Positions 35,683 through 44,509 of a DNA stretch of 64,000 nt are shown here, piece by piece; position 1 is the stretch's first letter; every line of letters starts with the position of its first letter. The DNA comes from Alteromonas ponticola. GTDB taxonomy: Bacteria > Pseudomonadota > Gammaproteobacteria > Enterobacterales > Alteromonadaceae. The stretch spans positions 248,001 through 312,000 of the forward strand of contig NZ_JAATNW010000002.1 of assembly GCF_012911815.1 (NCBI RefSeq), written 5' to 3'. The notes under the pieces are model-generated. The model made no database searches and was not told the origin of the DNA. It was given only the letters and a program-made list of their open reading frames with translations. The translations under genes and the position numbers were made by a program.

Positions 35683-36052
35683 TTTAAAATGAATACGGTG
35701 CTTAGTCGGTTCATTTTTGTACCGGGCGCCTGATTTGTCGATTGGTAGATGATTCAATTTTTGCACACCTATATTACATAAGTTTAATTTAGCCAGGCGT
35801 TGTGCAGCATGTTCTGGCATTTGTGAATGCAACAGGGAATGGAAAAACGATCTGGTATACCAGTGACTCTTATTCAATGACGAACTGGTTAAAAAAGTCA
35901 AAACGAGTTTAAAAAATAAACACTATTCAACGGCGCAATATTCGCTGTCCCTTTACTTGCGACTCCACCTTCAAAGCGGGATGACGGGCTCTTGAGCAAT
36001 GTCACAAATATAACGACAACTTAATAAACGCTATTGCAAAAGCCAGACCCGA

Positions 36053-37666
36053 ATGTTAATTTCATCACAATTAACCTTGAGTCGAAAAGGACTTTGGTGT
36101 TCGATGCTCCTCGATAGTAAATCAAGTTCGAGCTCGCCATCAGCGGCGGAAGAGAGACTTTCAAAAATACCAACGATGGTAAGTGAAATCTCTCGTAAAA
36201 TTTCTGATTTCAGACGTCGATATCGTGCTCTTGTTGATAACGCAGAAGTTTTCTTTTGCCATTATCTGGAAGAGTATCAATCACTTGAATCACTGAAAAG
36301 TAAGATCAACAAATTTCAGGATCAGGTCGATCGTATCGTCAAATATCAAAAGGAAACAGGAAGGTACCCGTTAATTAAGGGTCAACCTTCAACGCAACGC
36401 TATTTATCCAGAATTACTGCTAAACAAGGTATGTATGAAGATGAGTATCGGGTATTGGAAGGTCAGCTCAATTCAGCACGAAACCAGCGATACGAGACAC
36501 TCGACCACCTAACGGATGAGATTCTGGATCTATTAGACGGTCACCAGATTTTTAGCCAGTTTCTGGGCACAATTGCGTTATCTACCCCTTCACCTGAAGA
36601 TAAAGTTCGTCATATCAGAAACGAGAAATACAAGCCTATTTACATTACTGCATTGACGATTGCCTTGTTTGAAGAGGTGCGTTACCGCGGTTCGTTTACT
36701 TCCGACTTTCTCAACGAGCGTCTCAAACAAGTTTTCACCTCAGAGGCTAAAATGAGTCTGATGGCCACCAAGGGTGAGACAGTTACCAGTACCAATATGT
36801 TTCGCAACCCCATGTCTGCCGAGACAAAATTAGCGTACCGCGAGAAAATTTTGAAACCGCTGGCAAAGGCCGCATTGTTGCAATCTATAGGCATGCACAG
36901 CCCTCCCGCTAAAGCACTGCTTGGAAAAGATCGCTACCGTGTATTGGATCAACTTGAGCGCAAAAAGCTGATCGCCATTGTTGAAAAGAAAACGACTGAT
37001 TTTCTCAAGCTTGGTATTGGTATACCGGTGATTCGTTATGAGTCCCGCGAACATAAAGAAAGTTTTGAGAGAGAAGAGCAAAGTCAGTTAGATTTCATGC
37101 TAAAAACCCTGTCAGCATTGAAAGAGTCCAATAGCGAACTGGGCGACTTGCTGCGCATTCCCATGACCTACGCATCGTTTCTGCTCTCGACCAAAAAAGA
37201 ATTCGATTACAAGGAAATTTATCGCGCTTACGGTGTATTAGAAGAAGGCATGCATCGAAAAACCTATAGACCTGAGTATGTTCAATATTTTCTCGAAATG
37301 GTTGGTCGCTTTCCGCTTGGTAGCGGCATTTATTTTGTTCAGGAAGATTCAGGTGAAATCGAACGCGCCATCGTTTCGTCCTTATACCCACAACATGTGG
37401 ATGAACCCATTTGCAAACAAATTACGCGCAGGCAAATTCAGTTTCTGTGTCAGAAAGAAATTATTGTTACCAGACAGACTAATTTCTATTTTGAAAAAAC
37501 CAGGAACGAGAGCCATTACGACAAAGACTATTTAAAAGCTCGATATAAAGACGAGTTTACCTGGAATGCTGCAGAGTTGTGGGAGTTTCAGATCCCAGCG
37601 ATTGAGTTCTGGAAAAGAGATGGCTCGCGTAAGCGAAATGGGACCTTTAATCCTGATTCATATTGA
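36053..37666 (+). CDS. Unknown 537-residue cytosolic protein, possibly degenerate HD-GYP-like
   Basis: No signal peptide or membrane span. After a Ser-rich start the chain is highly charged and helical (SEISRKISDFRRRYRALV, coiled coil about residues 80-150). The middle has helical segments (YKPIYITALTIALFEEVRYRG...). Near the C-terminus RFPLGSGIYFVQEDSGEIERAIVSSLYPQH recalls the segment that follows HD-GYP phosphodiesterase domains (YPLGS...LSTGE), but no HD or HHExxDGxGYP residues are visible. A catalytically dead c-di-GMP-related protein is one possibility; I do not recognise the family. The start could also be the ATG at 36104, since neither has a strong ribosome site. A diguanylate cyclase gene follows on the same strand. 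Confidence 0.7.
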   Translation: MLISSQLTLSRKGLWCSMLLDSKSSSSSPSAAEERLSKIPTMVSEISRKISDFRRRYRALVDNAEVFFCHYLEEYQSLESLKSKINKFQDQVDRIVKYQKETGRYPLIKGQPSTQRYLSRITAKQGMYEDEYRVLEGQLNSARNQRYETLDHLTDEILDLLDGHQIFSQFLGTIALSTPSPEDKVRHIRNEKYKPIYITALTIALFEEVRYRGSFTSDFLNERLKQVFTSEAKMSLMATKGETVTSTNMFRNPMSAETKLAYREKILKPLAKAALLQSIGMHSPPAKALLGKDRYRVLDQLERKKLIAIVEKKTTDFLKLGIGIPVIRYESREHKESFEREEQSQLDFMLKTLSALKESNSELGDLLRIPMTYASFLLSTKKEFDYKEIYRAYGVLEEGMHRKTYRPEYVQYFLEMVGRFPLGSGIYFVQEDSGEIERAIVSSLYPQHVDEPICKQITRRQIQFLCQKEIIVTRQTNFYFEKTRNESHYDKDYLKARYKDEFTWNAAELWEFQIPAIEFWKRDGSRKRNGTFNPDSY

Positions 37667-37978
37667 TCTATGTTGTAAGTAGAGATAGTGCAACAGTTTT
37701 TTCACAGCAAAAGTCACGTTTATGTGACAATGTTGAGTAGTGAATAGTGTGCTAACGAGTTAGTACGCCTAACCTACCTGTTACCTGTAACGTTGCATTT
37801 TCGCGGGTGACTAACATCCATTAAAAGGCTCATTGTAATAACTAGTCAGATAAAAGGTGATAATACGGCGTTTGAGTTGGTGCTATGCCTGACTAAAACA
37901 CGACGGTATCGACCGCCAAGAAACTTCATCAGGACGGGTTTAAACTGTCTGCCGTGATTGCGTCTCTTAACAAGGAAA

Positions 37979-39007
37979 ATGGTGAAAGTATTAAATAGCC
38001 CTGAGCAAATTGAAAATCATCGAAAGCGACTTTTGATCATTACTTTCGCAGTATTAGGGTCTGTTTTTCTTAGCTCGTTCGGAATACTGTCATTGCTTGG
38101 CGATCACTTCTACCTTGGCGTGGTGTTGCTGTTTTTTTTGGTCACGGTCATTGCCATTGCCGTAAAAGCTAAAAATATCGAACACGTTCAGCGTATCTCT
38201 ATTTTTCTCTCCACTATTTTGTTTTCTCTTGCTATTTATCTTCTGGTCAACGGCGGTAATCAAGGTACTGGCGCGTATTGGACTTATCCTATCGTCATGC
38301 TGATGATTTTGCTGGTTGGTCCTAAGGTAGGCCTGGCTTTCACGCTTGCCTATTCAGTCCTCAGCGCAGTGCTTATATTCGGCAATTTTGAGTTTGTCTA
38401 TAACTACCCCGAGGTACATAAAGTTCGCATTAGCGCAGCCACAGTTTCATTGCTTGTCCTAATCATTGCCAGTGAGTGGATCCGTTTCAGCTCATACAGC
38501 GCTATTTCAGCAATTTCTAAAGCGCATCAGAATCTGGCTAACACCGATGCGTTAACCAAAGTACTCAATCGCCACGGACTACAACACGCACTTCCACGTA
38601 AAGCATTTAAACAAAACACCGTTATAGCATTGATTGACGCTGACAGCTTTAAATCACTAAACGACAATTATGGCCATGACTTTGGTGATCAGGTATTAAT
38701 AACGCTTGCCAACATTATTCGCCAAAATGTCAAAGGTGCTGACCTGATTGCTCGATGGGGGGGAGAAGAATTTCTGTTAATTTTATTCGATACCCATTTG
38801 CACGATGCAGAAGCGCTAGTGGAAAAAATTAAATATAAATTTTCTTCTTTCACTTTCATTCATAAAGGTGAAAAAATTAATTGCACTTTCAGCGCGGGAA
38901 TGAGTAATTTTGAGAGCGCAGAAGAATTTGAACAATCTTTGAAAAAGGCTGATGAAAGGCTGTATAAAGCTAAAGAAGCAGGTCGTAATATTGTACTGGC
39001 AACGTGA
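37979..39007 (+). CDS. Membrane-anchored diguanylate cyclase (GGDEF)
   Basis: About 342 residues from the ATG at 37979 (AAGGAAA upstream; GTG at 37982 is an alternative). About six membrane spans in the first 170 residues form a sensory module without a named motif. The GGDEF domain has DALTKVLNRHGLQ, the active-site RWGGEEF and the C-terminal ADERLYKAKEAGRN. The GGEEF variant is catalytically competent, so it should make c-di-GMP from GTP. No RxxD inhibitory site is seen five residues before it. It is transcribed alone after a 300-base gap. Confidence 0.9.
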   Translation: MVKVLNSPEQIENHRKRLLIITFAVLGSVFLSSFGILSLLGDHFYLGVVLLFFLVTVIAIAVKAKNIEHVQRISIFLSTILFSLAIYLLVNGGNQGTGAYWTYPIVMLMILLVGPKVGLAFTLAYSVLSAVLIFGNFEFVYNYPEVHKVRISAATVSLLVLIIASEWIRFSSYSAISAISKAHQNLANTDALTKVLNRHGLQHALPRKAFKQNTVIALIDADSFKSLNDNYGHDFGDQVLITLANIIRQNVKGADLIARWGGEEFLLILFDTHLHDAEALVEKIKYKFSSFTFIHKGEKINCTFSAGMSNFESAEEFEQSLKKADERLYKAKEAGRNIVLAT

Positions 39008-39213
39008 AAGTCTCATTACATTCATCACAAAGGCTCAACGAATTCGAAAAAGTACTCAATCCATTTCCATGATCTGCGTTTCAAATCCGTGAACATCGTT
39101 GAAGAATTGACGTCGGTCAATGCTCGTCACATGACGAAGCGCATCGACCTGACGACAATTATTTAGACATTAAGGTTAAACTACACATTACATTGACTTA
39201 GCGCCTGAACACA

Positions 39214-39990
39214 CTATTCCATCAGGTCGCTGCGCAGCGCCCAGATATTGTAGGTAATCTCCTCAAAATGACTTACCCAGCTTTCCATCAGTTTTTGCGC
39301 GTCGCTTTCGCTACCCAGATGCGTTGACAACACCTGCATAAACTGAGGTTCCGGTGGCGCCATTGCTTCCCAATTTTCATAAGGCACTGCCAACATTAAT
39401 TCACCCCGCCCACTGATTCCTTCAGAGAACGCCCAGTGAAACGGCCATTCCTGCGCTTTAGCAGCCTCTACCATGGTTTTCATATCTTTCTCAATGGCAC
39501 CACGGTGACCTAACTTGGGTACGTAGCTGGTCACACCCACATACCGATATTCAACCTCCGGTCCCCAATTACTGTTTTCGTGATCCTCAACAGAAATATA
39601 ATGATGGTAGTGATCAACCAGGTCTCCCGCTGTTTCTTCCCAATGCTGGTTTATTCCCTCTTTCATCGTCCAGTCACGATACGTGTCCATATCTTTCCAG
39701 GTGAAACCATTTGCCCGCACAGCAATTCGATCCAGCTTGTGGCCCAATACCGGCGAATAAAAATGCCATTCCCTGGAATCCTGTTTTGAACGCCTGAACT
39801 TTACGTGTTCACGCATCGCCGCCTCCAGCTCCTGCATTTTGCCTGCTTTCGGTACCATCACCCACATTTCGGCGAGCATTTCCTGCTTCGCCCCTTTTGA
39901 CCCATGCTGATCAGCCATAACATGCAGTGTCATCACACTTAGCCACAACCCACCCAAGGTTACCAATACACCTTTTATTATCTTGTTCAT
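39214..39990 (-). CDS. Secreted protein of unknown function (NIPSNAP-like)
   Basis: 258 residues with a signal peptide ending VMADQ. The mature protein seems to have two similar halves, each beginning with a strand (AEMWVMVPKAGKMQELEAAMREHVKFR; YVGVTSYVPKLGHRGAIEKDMKTMVEAAKAQ) followed by helix and Trp-rich parts. This is what a tandem dimeric alpha/beta-barrel (NIPSNAP or ABM fold) would look like. HYHHYISVEDHEN in the middle is His-rich. The ATG has GAGGA upstream. The smaller secreted protein at 4395 has a similar character. Function unknown. Confidence 0.7.
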   Translation of the reverse strand: MNKIIKGVLVTLGGLWLSVMTLHVMADQHGSKGAKQEMLAEMWVMVPKAGKMQELEAAMREHVKFRRSKQDSREWHFYSPVLGHKLDRIAVRANGFTWKDMDTYRDWTMKEGINQHWEETAGDLVDHYHHYISVEDHENSNWGPEVEYRYVGVTSYVPKLGHRGAIEKDMKTMVEAAKAQEWPFHWAFSEGISGRGELMLAVPYENWEAMAPPEPQFMQVLSTHLGSESDAQKLMESWVSHFEEITYNIWALRSDLME

Positions 39991-40320
39991 TGTTCATCCT
40001 CATTTGTTGTTCACAAACAAACGAGCCCCCCAACGTTGGCCTGTCAACGAATGAAAGCCAACGAGAACTCACAACTTTTAGTGAGTCATAAGCTTAGTCG
40101 ACATACATATATATACATATGCTTATGAACAATTTTTCTAATGCGAGATTGCATATAGAAAAATTGAATTAAAAAAAGTTAATGTGAACCTGAATTCATC
40201 CTACAAGACTATGTTGGCGTCGATTTCTGACCTTCCTTCATGTAACTTTCTCAAAATTGGTTGGATAAGGAATCAGATCAGCTGGCTAAGGGGAGCATTA
40301 CACTTGTGCTTGTTGTGGCA

Positions 40321-41574
40321 CTAGGTCACTGCTCTTTTCTGTTGAAAACGCGATTGCAGAAAAGATTGTTCCTGCATTATTGAACAAAGCACCTCAATAG
40401 CTTGCTGAATGTTTGCAAAACTCAAGTAGAGTGGTGCGAAGCCAAAACGAATGATATCGGGTGCACGAAAATCTGGCACTACGCCTTTGGTAATTAATGC
40501 CTGACATATCGCATAGGCCTGAGGATGAGAAAAAGAAAGCTGGCTCCCCCTGCATTGGCTGTCCATAGGGGAAATTAACTGCAACTCACTTAGCTCAGCA
40601 TGTTGGTCCTTCAGTGCTAAGAACACTTCAGTCATCGTGATGGATTTGTCGCGCAGTTGATGCATGTCAACGTCGGCAAAGACATCCAAGGCAGCATCCA
40701 GCGCTGCCAGCGCTAGAATGGAGGGGGTGCCAGTTAAAAACTGTTTTATTCCGAGTGCGGGCTGATAATCTTCAGTAAATGCAAAAGGATTAGCGTGTCC
40801 CATCCAGCCACTTAAGGGTTGCTGAACAGCGCTATGGTGCTTTTCTGCTGCATAAATGAAGGCCGGTGCACCAGGGCCACCATTCAGGTATTTATAACCA
40901 CAGCCTACCGCAAAATCGACTTTGCAGAGGTCAAGCGTGAGAGGTACTGCGCCTGCGCTGTGCGCCAGATCCCAAATTACCAGAATACCTTTTTCATGAG
41001 CTAACCTGGTGAGCCGTTGCATATCATGGATGTGGCCGCTGCGAAAATTCACATGGGTCAATAACAATACCGCCACATCTTCGGTAAATTCCTGCTCCAG
41101 TTGTTCGCTGGCTACACTGCGTAATTCACAGCGCTGTTCACCCAACAGGGTTTGCACCCCCTGCACCATGTACAAATCAGTAGGAAAGTTGCCTTGTTCT
41201 GAAAGTACCCTCACCCGTCCGGGTTGCATCGATAATGCCGTTGTCAGTAGCTTGAACAGGTTCACTGAAATCGAATCACACACAATAACCTGGCCGCTTT
41301 TAGCGCCAAGTAAAGGAGCAATTTTTTCTCCGGTAAGCTGCGGCAAATTAATCCAATCGTGCAGATTCCACCCGCCGATTAGATCTTGCCCCCACTGCTG
41401 ACGTACAACTTCCTGCACGCGCTCAGAACTTCTCCGGGTCAGGGCCCCCAGGGAGTTTCCGTCCAGATAAATCATATTTTCAGGAAGTACAAAGGCGTTT
41501 CGCTTGTGAGCTAACGGATCGTTATCGTCCAACTGCTGTACGGTATTTTGCATGGGTACTATTGGCTCATTCAT
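40321..41574 (-). CDS. kynU: Kynureninase
   Basis: PLP enzyme that cleaves kynurenine to anthranilate and alanine in tryptophan breakdown. About 417 residues. Family motifs: IYLDGNSLGALTRRS, WINLPQLTGEKIAPLLGA, CDSISVNLFKLL, HVNFRSGHIHDM, VIWDLAHSAGAVPLTL, and the PLP lysine in GCGYKYLNGGPGAPAF. The frame extends to a GTG at 41601; the ATG at 41574 or at 41553 fits the family N-terminus better, but no clear ribosome site supports either. No other kyn gene is in the window, so the pathway must be encoded elsewhere or the gene is used alone. Confidence 0.95.
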   Translation of the reverse strand: MNEPIVPMQNTVQQLDDNDPLAHKRNAFVLPENMIYLDGNSLGALTRRSSERVQEVVRQQWGQDLIGGWNLHDWINLPQLTGEKIAPLLGAKSGQVIVCDSISVNLFKLLTTALSMQPGRVRVLSEQGNFPTDLYMVQGVQTLLGEQRCELRSVASEQLEQEFTEDVAVLLLTHVNFRSGHIHDMQRLTRLAHEKGILVIWDLAHSAGAVPLTLDLCKVDFAVGCGYKYLNGGPGAPAFIYAAEKHHSAVQQPLSGWMGHANPFAFTEDYQPALGIKQFLTGTPSILALAALDAALDVFADVDMHQLRDKSITMTEVFLALKDQHAELSELQLISPMDSQCRGSQLSFSHPQAYAICQALITKGVVPDFRAPDIIRFGFAPLYLSFANIQQAIEVLCSIMQEQSFLQSRFQQKRAVT

Positions 41575-41601
41575 TATTTTGGAACCATTATCACTCAGCA
41601 C

Positions 41602-42001
41602 TGACGTAACTGAATTACTCGATTGAACCGGATACTAGCATGGGCGCTGCTTAACAGCAGGTTACTTATCTTAAATAGTTTACCAACGATATCATTTCGA
41701 GGCGTTGGAAACTTTTCTCTGCTCACATTCAACAAAACAGCAATCATTCAGCTTTGCCTGCTGAATCAGCTTTCCTGCCGTTAATCAGATAACTCAACCC
41801 TACCGAAATCTCATTTTCCTTCTAAAATTATCGGTAGAGTTGCCAGCATTTGCTACAAACCTTTCCCAGCCCTGGCACCAAAGTTTATTCATTCAGGTCA
41901 AGTGATTACAGTGTGCTTGTTTTGCAGATGGACCATAATCAGTTTAATGATATGCGCATTGATCGACATTAAGGTAGCTCAAACGAAAGAGGAAAAGTGC
42001 T
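41602..42001. other. Divergent intergenic region between kynU and TonB receptor
   Basis: 400 bases without convincing frame. An inverted repeat CTACCGA and TCGGTAG with 24 bases between lies near 41801-41838. It should contain both divergent promoters. Confidence 0.35.
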
Positions 42002-44422
42002 ATGCCTACGATGTCAACGCTAACCCTCTCCACAGTAATACTGCTGTGGTCCCTACCCTATGCTGTTTATTCGCAAGACCTTGTTGGTAATGCTGCAGCG
42101 CAAAACGAAAGATCAGGCCAGATGGTTGTAAGTGTAACCGACGCAGTAACCCAGAGAGCGCTGTCGAATGTTATGCTCACTGTTACCTCGCGCGCGGGTG
42201 CGACCTACACCCTTATCACCAGCGAAGATGGGAAGGCGCGCTTTGAGGATATTCCTGCCGGTCTGTATTCCGTGGTGGGTCGCTTGGAGGGGTACAATAA
42301 TGTGGTCAGTGACGCGGTGCGGGTAGCCCGCAGCAAAGCAACCGCGCTGACACTCGAATTACCACGGACTAAAGATGAGATGGAAGTCATCACGGTTACC
42401 GCAACGCAAAGTTCAGTCAATGACGGTCAGTCAGTTGCATCGCGCTATATGGATCGTGAAATGCTACGCAGTGCCGTAGGGGGTGGCAGTGATGTTATGC
42501 GAGCACTGGATGGATTACCCGGGCTGGCTTCTACCGGTGATTTTGCCAGTTTTTCTGTTCGTGGCCGAGGACCCAGAGACAACCTGATTTATATCGATAA
42601 TATGCCGTTCGATAAAATTGTGCATTTCGATGCCTCACTGGGTGAAACCGAGGATGTGGATGGCGGTGGTCGCTTTTCTATTTTTGCGCCCAATCTGATT
42701 CGGGGTGTTGAGTTTTCGCCGGGCGGATGGGGGGCCGGTTACGGCGGTAAAGCAGGCTCATTACTAAAACTGGACGTGGCGGCGGGCGGCCCTACGCCAT
42801 CAGCCAGTTTACGCATTGATTTGGCGGGTTACGAGGTAGGCTATGAAGGCCCGAGCGGGGTGCAAAAAGACACCACGCTTTTATTTAATGCCAGACAATT
42901 AGATTTTGGCGAATTGTTCGAAACGATTGATGAATTAGATATTGGTGATCCTGAATTAAGTGATGTTATTTTAAAATCAGTAACTAACATTAACGCAAAC
43001 AATGCGCTTGAAATACTGTTACTGCATTCCACCGAAGAGTATACCCGAACTGCGGAAAACGTATTTTATTCAGAAAACTTCGAAGACACCGAACTCGCTT
43101 TCAACGAACAAGACAGCTCATTGCTGGGGGTCACCTGGAAAACCTTTTTCGCTGACGACAGTTCATTAGCGACTAATGTGTACTACCGGGTTAGCGATAA
43201 ATTCAGTTCGCAGGGCGAAGCGTTCCCAGATTTGGTACCCGAAGGAGCGCCTTTCCAGGATTACCCGGTGCGTGAAGACATTCTTACCCTCGACGAAGAG
43301 GAAACGGAGTTAGGGTTACGCGTCGATTTCACTAATTACAACGCAATTGGGCAGTTTAAAGCAGGTGCTGAAATAAGGCGCTTCGATTTGCAATTTATCA
43401 CACGCCTGGAAGACGACTGGATCCAGTATACGTATGATCAGGACGATTTCAGACCTGACCCGGAACAAAAATATATTGTTTTGCAACCGGCGTTCATCAA
43501 CTCTGATTACGACGAAAATGCCACCTCTTATGGTGTCTATGCAGAACAGGAATATCGCGTCGACAATTGGCAGTATAATCTGGGTTTAAGATACGACCGC
43601 GACGACCTGTCAGACGAATCGCTGTTTTCGCCACGCCTGAATGTGTCCTATGGCGCTTCCTCAACTGCCAGATATACCCTGTCTAGCGGCGTATTTTATC
43701 AGTCACCCAGTTTTATTGACCGTGCAGCGGACCCTGGCAATCGTGATTTAGAGAACGAACAAATCTACCATCTTTCTGTCGGAGGCAACTGGCGTTTATA
43801 TGACCACTATAATCTTCTGGTTGAAGCCTATTATCAGTCATTGGATAACCTGGTAACAGACGATAACCGCACTGATGGCTTACTTACCAATGATGGAGAG
43901 GGAGACTCATTTGGTGTCGATGTGGTAGTAGACAGAAAATTCAGTGACAGCTGGACCGGGCAATTTACCTACTCCTACAACGATGCCACCAGAAATGATA
44001 ACGATGGCGAAGGCGATTATGATGCCGATAACAACCGACAACATGTGGTCACTGTGGCGCTTAACTGGGAAATTAATGAACGTTGGAAGATTGGCGCGCG
44101 CTGGAAGTACTTTACCGGCGTGCCAGAAGACGCTTTTATCATTCATGGCAATGTGCTGGGTGACGGCAATCCGCTGAGGTTCTCGCAGGAGTACGTGAGC
44201 AACAACACCGAGCGCACCGATGATTTTCAACAGCTTAATGTGCGTGCCGACTATTTCCGAACGTTTGGTCCTGTGAGCGTCATAGCCTTTATCGATATCG
44301 TTAATGTGTTGGCCGCTTCTACCAGCGGTGAAGATGAATTTAATCCGTTAACGGGCCAGCTGGTCGCCGACGAAGAAGAAGCTATACCCTGGCTTGGGCT
44401 TAAATTTGAGACAAGCTGGTAA
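42002..44422 (+). CDS. TonB-dependent receptor with N-terminal carboxypeptidase-regulatory-like domain
   Basis: 806 residues; AGAGGAAAA precedes the ATG. A signal peptide ends near VYSQD. Residues about 40-115 form a carboxypeptidase-regulatory-like domain (DAVTQRALSNVMLTVTSRAGATYTLI). The plug has MEVITVTATQSS, a GGGSDVMRALDGLPGL segment and SVRGRGPRDNLIYIDNMPF. The barrel ends WLGLKFETSW. This SusC-like or oar-like group often imports peptides, sugars or unknown compounds. It is not the siderophore type, and no Fur box is evident. The ligand is unknown. It diverges from kynureninase; a link with aromatic compounds is speculation. Confidence 0.85.
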   Translation: MPTMSTLTLSTVILLWSLPYAVYSQDLVGNAAAQNERSGQMVVSVTDAVTQRALSNVMLTVTSRAGATYTLITSEDGKARFEDIPAGLYSVVGRLEGYNNVVSDAVRVARSKATALTLELPRTKDEMEVITVTATQSSVNDGQSVASRYMDREMLRSAVGGGSDVMRALDGLPGLASTGDFASFSVRGRGPRDNLIYIDNMPFDKIVHFDASLGETEDVDGGGRFSIFAPNLIRGVEFSPGGWGAGYGGKAGSLLKLDVAAGGPTPSASLRIDLAGYEVGYEGPSGVQKDTTLLFNARQLDFGELFETIDELDIGDPELSDVILKSVTNINANNALEILLLHSTEEYTRTAENVFYSENFEDTELAFNEQDSSLLGVTWKTFFADDSSLATNVYYRVSDKFSSQGEAFPDLVPEGAPFQDYPVREDILTLDEEETELGLRVDFTNYNAIGQFKAGAEIRRFDLQFITRLEDDWIQYTYDQDDFRPDPEQKYIVLQPAFINSDYDENATSYGVYAEQEYRVDNWQYNLGLRYDRDDLSDESLFSPRLNVSYGASSTARYTLSSGVFYQSPSFIDRAADPGNRDLENEQIYHLSVGGNWRLYDHYNLLVEAYYQSLDNLVTDDNRTDGLLTNDGEGDSFGVDVVVDRKFSDSWTGQFTYSYNDATRNDNDGEGDYDADNNRQHVVTVALNWEINERWKIGARWKYFTGVPEDAFIIHGNVLGDGNPLRFSQEYVSNNTERTDDFQQLNVRADYFRTFGPVSVIAFIDIVNVLAASTSGEDEFNPLTGQLVADEEEAIPWLGLKFETSW

Positions 44423-44509
44423 AAACAGGTTTAGCCACTTTTTGCTAATTTCATGAAACATAGAAAATCTTTAAGTGCTTCATTGAAAATAAATCGGAAT
44501 GCTAATCAG

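Noticed and set aside
35641-35901. 86-codon minus-strand frame after the Old Yellow Enzyme gene
   Set aside because: It runs through the terminator hairpin, lacks a ribosome site and resembles no protein.
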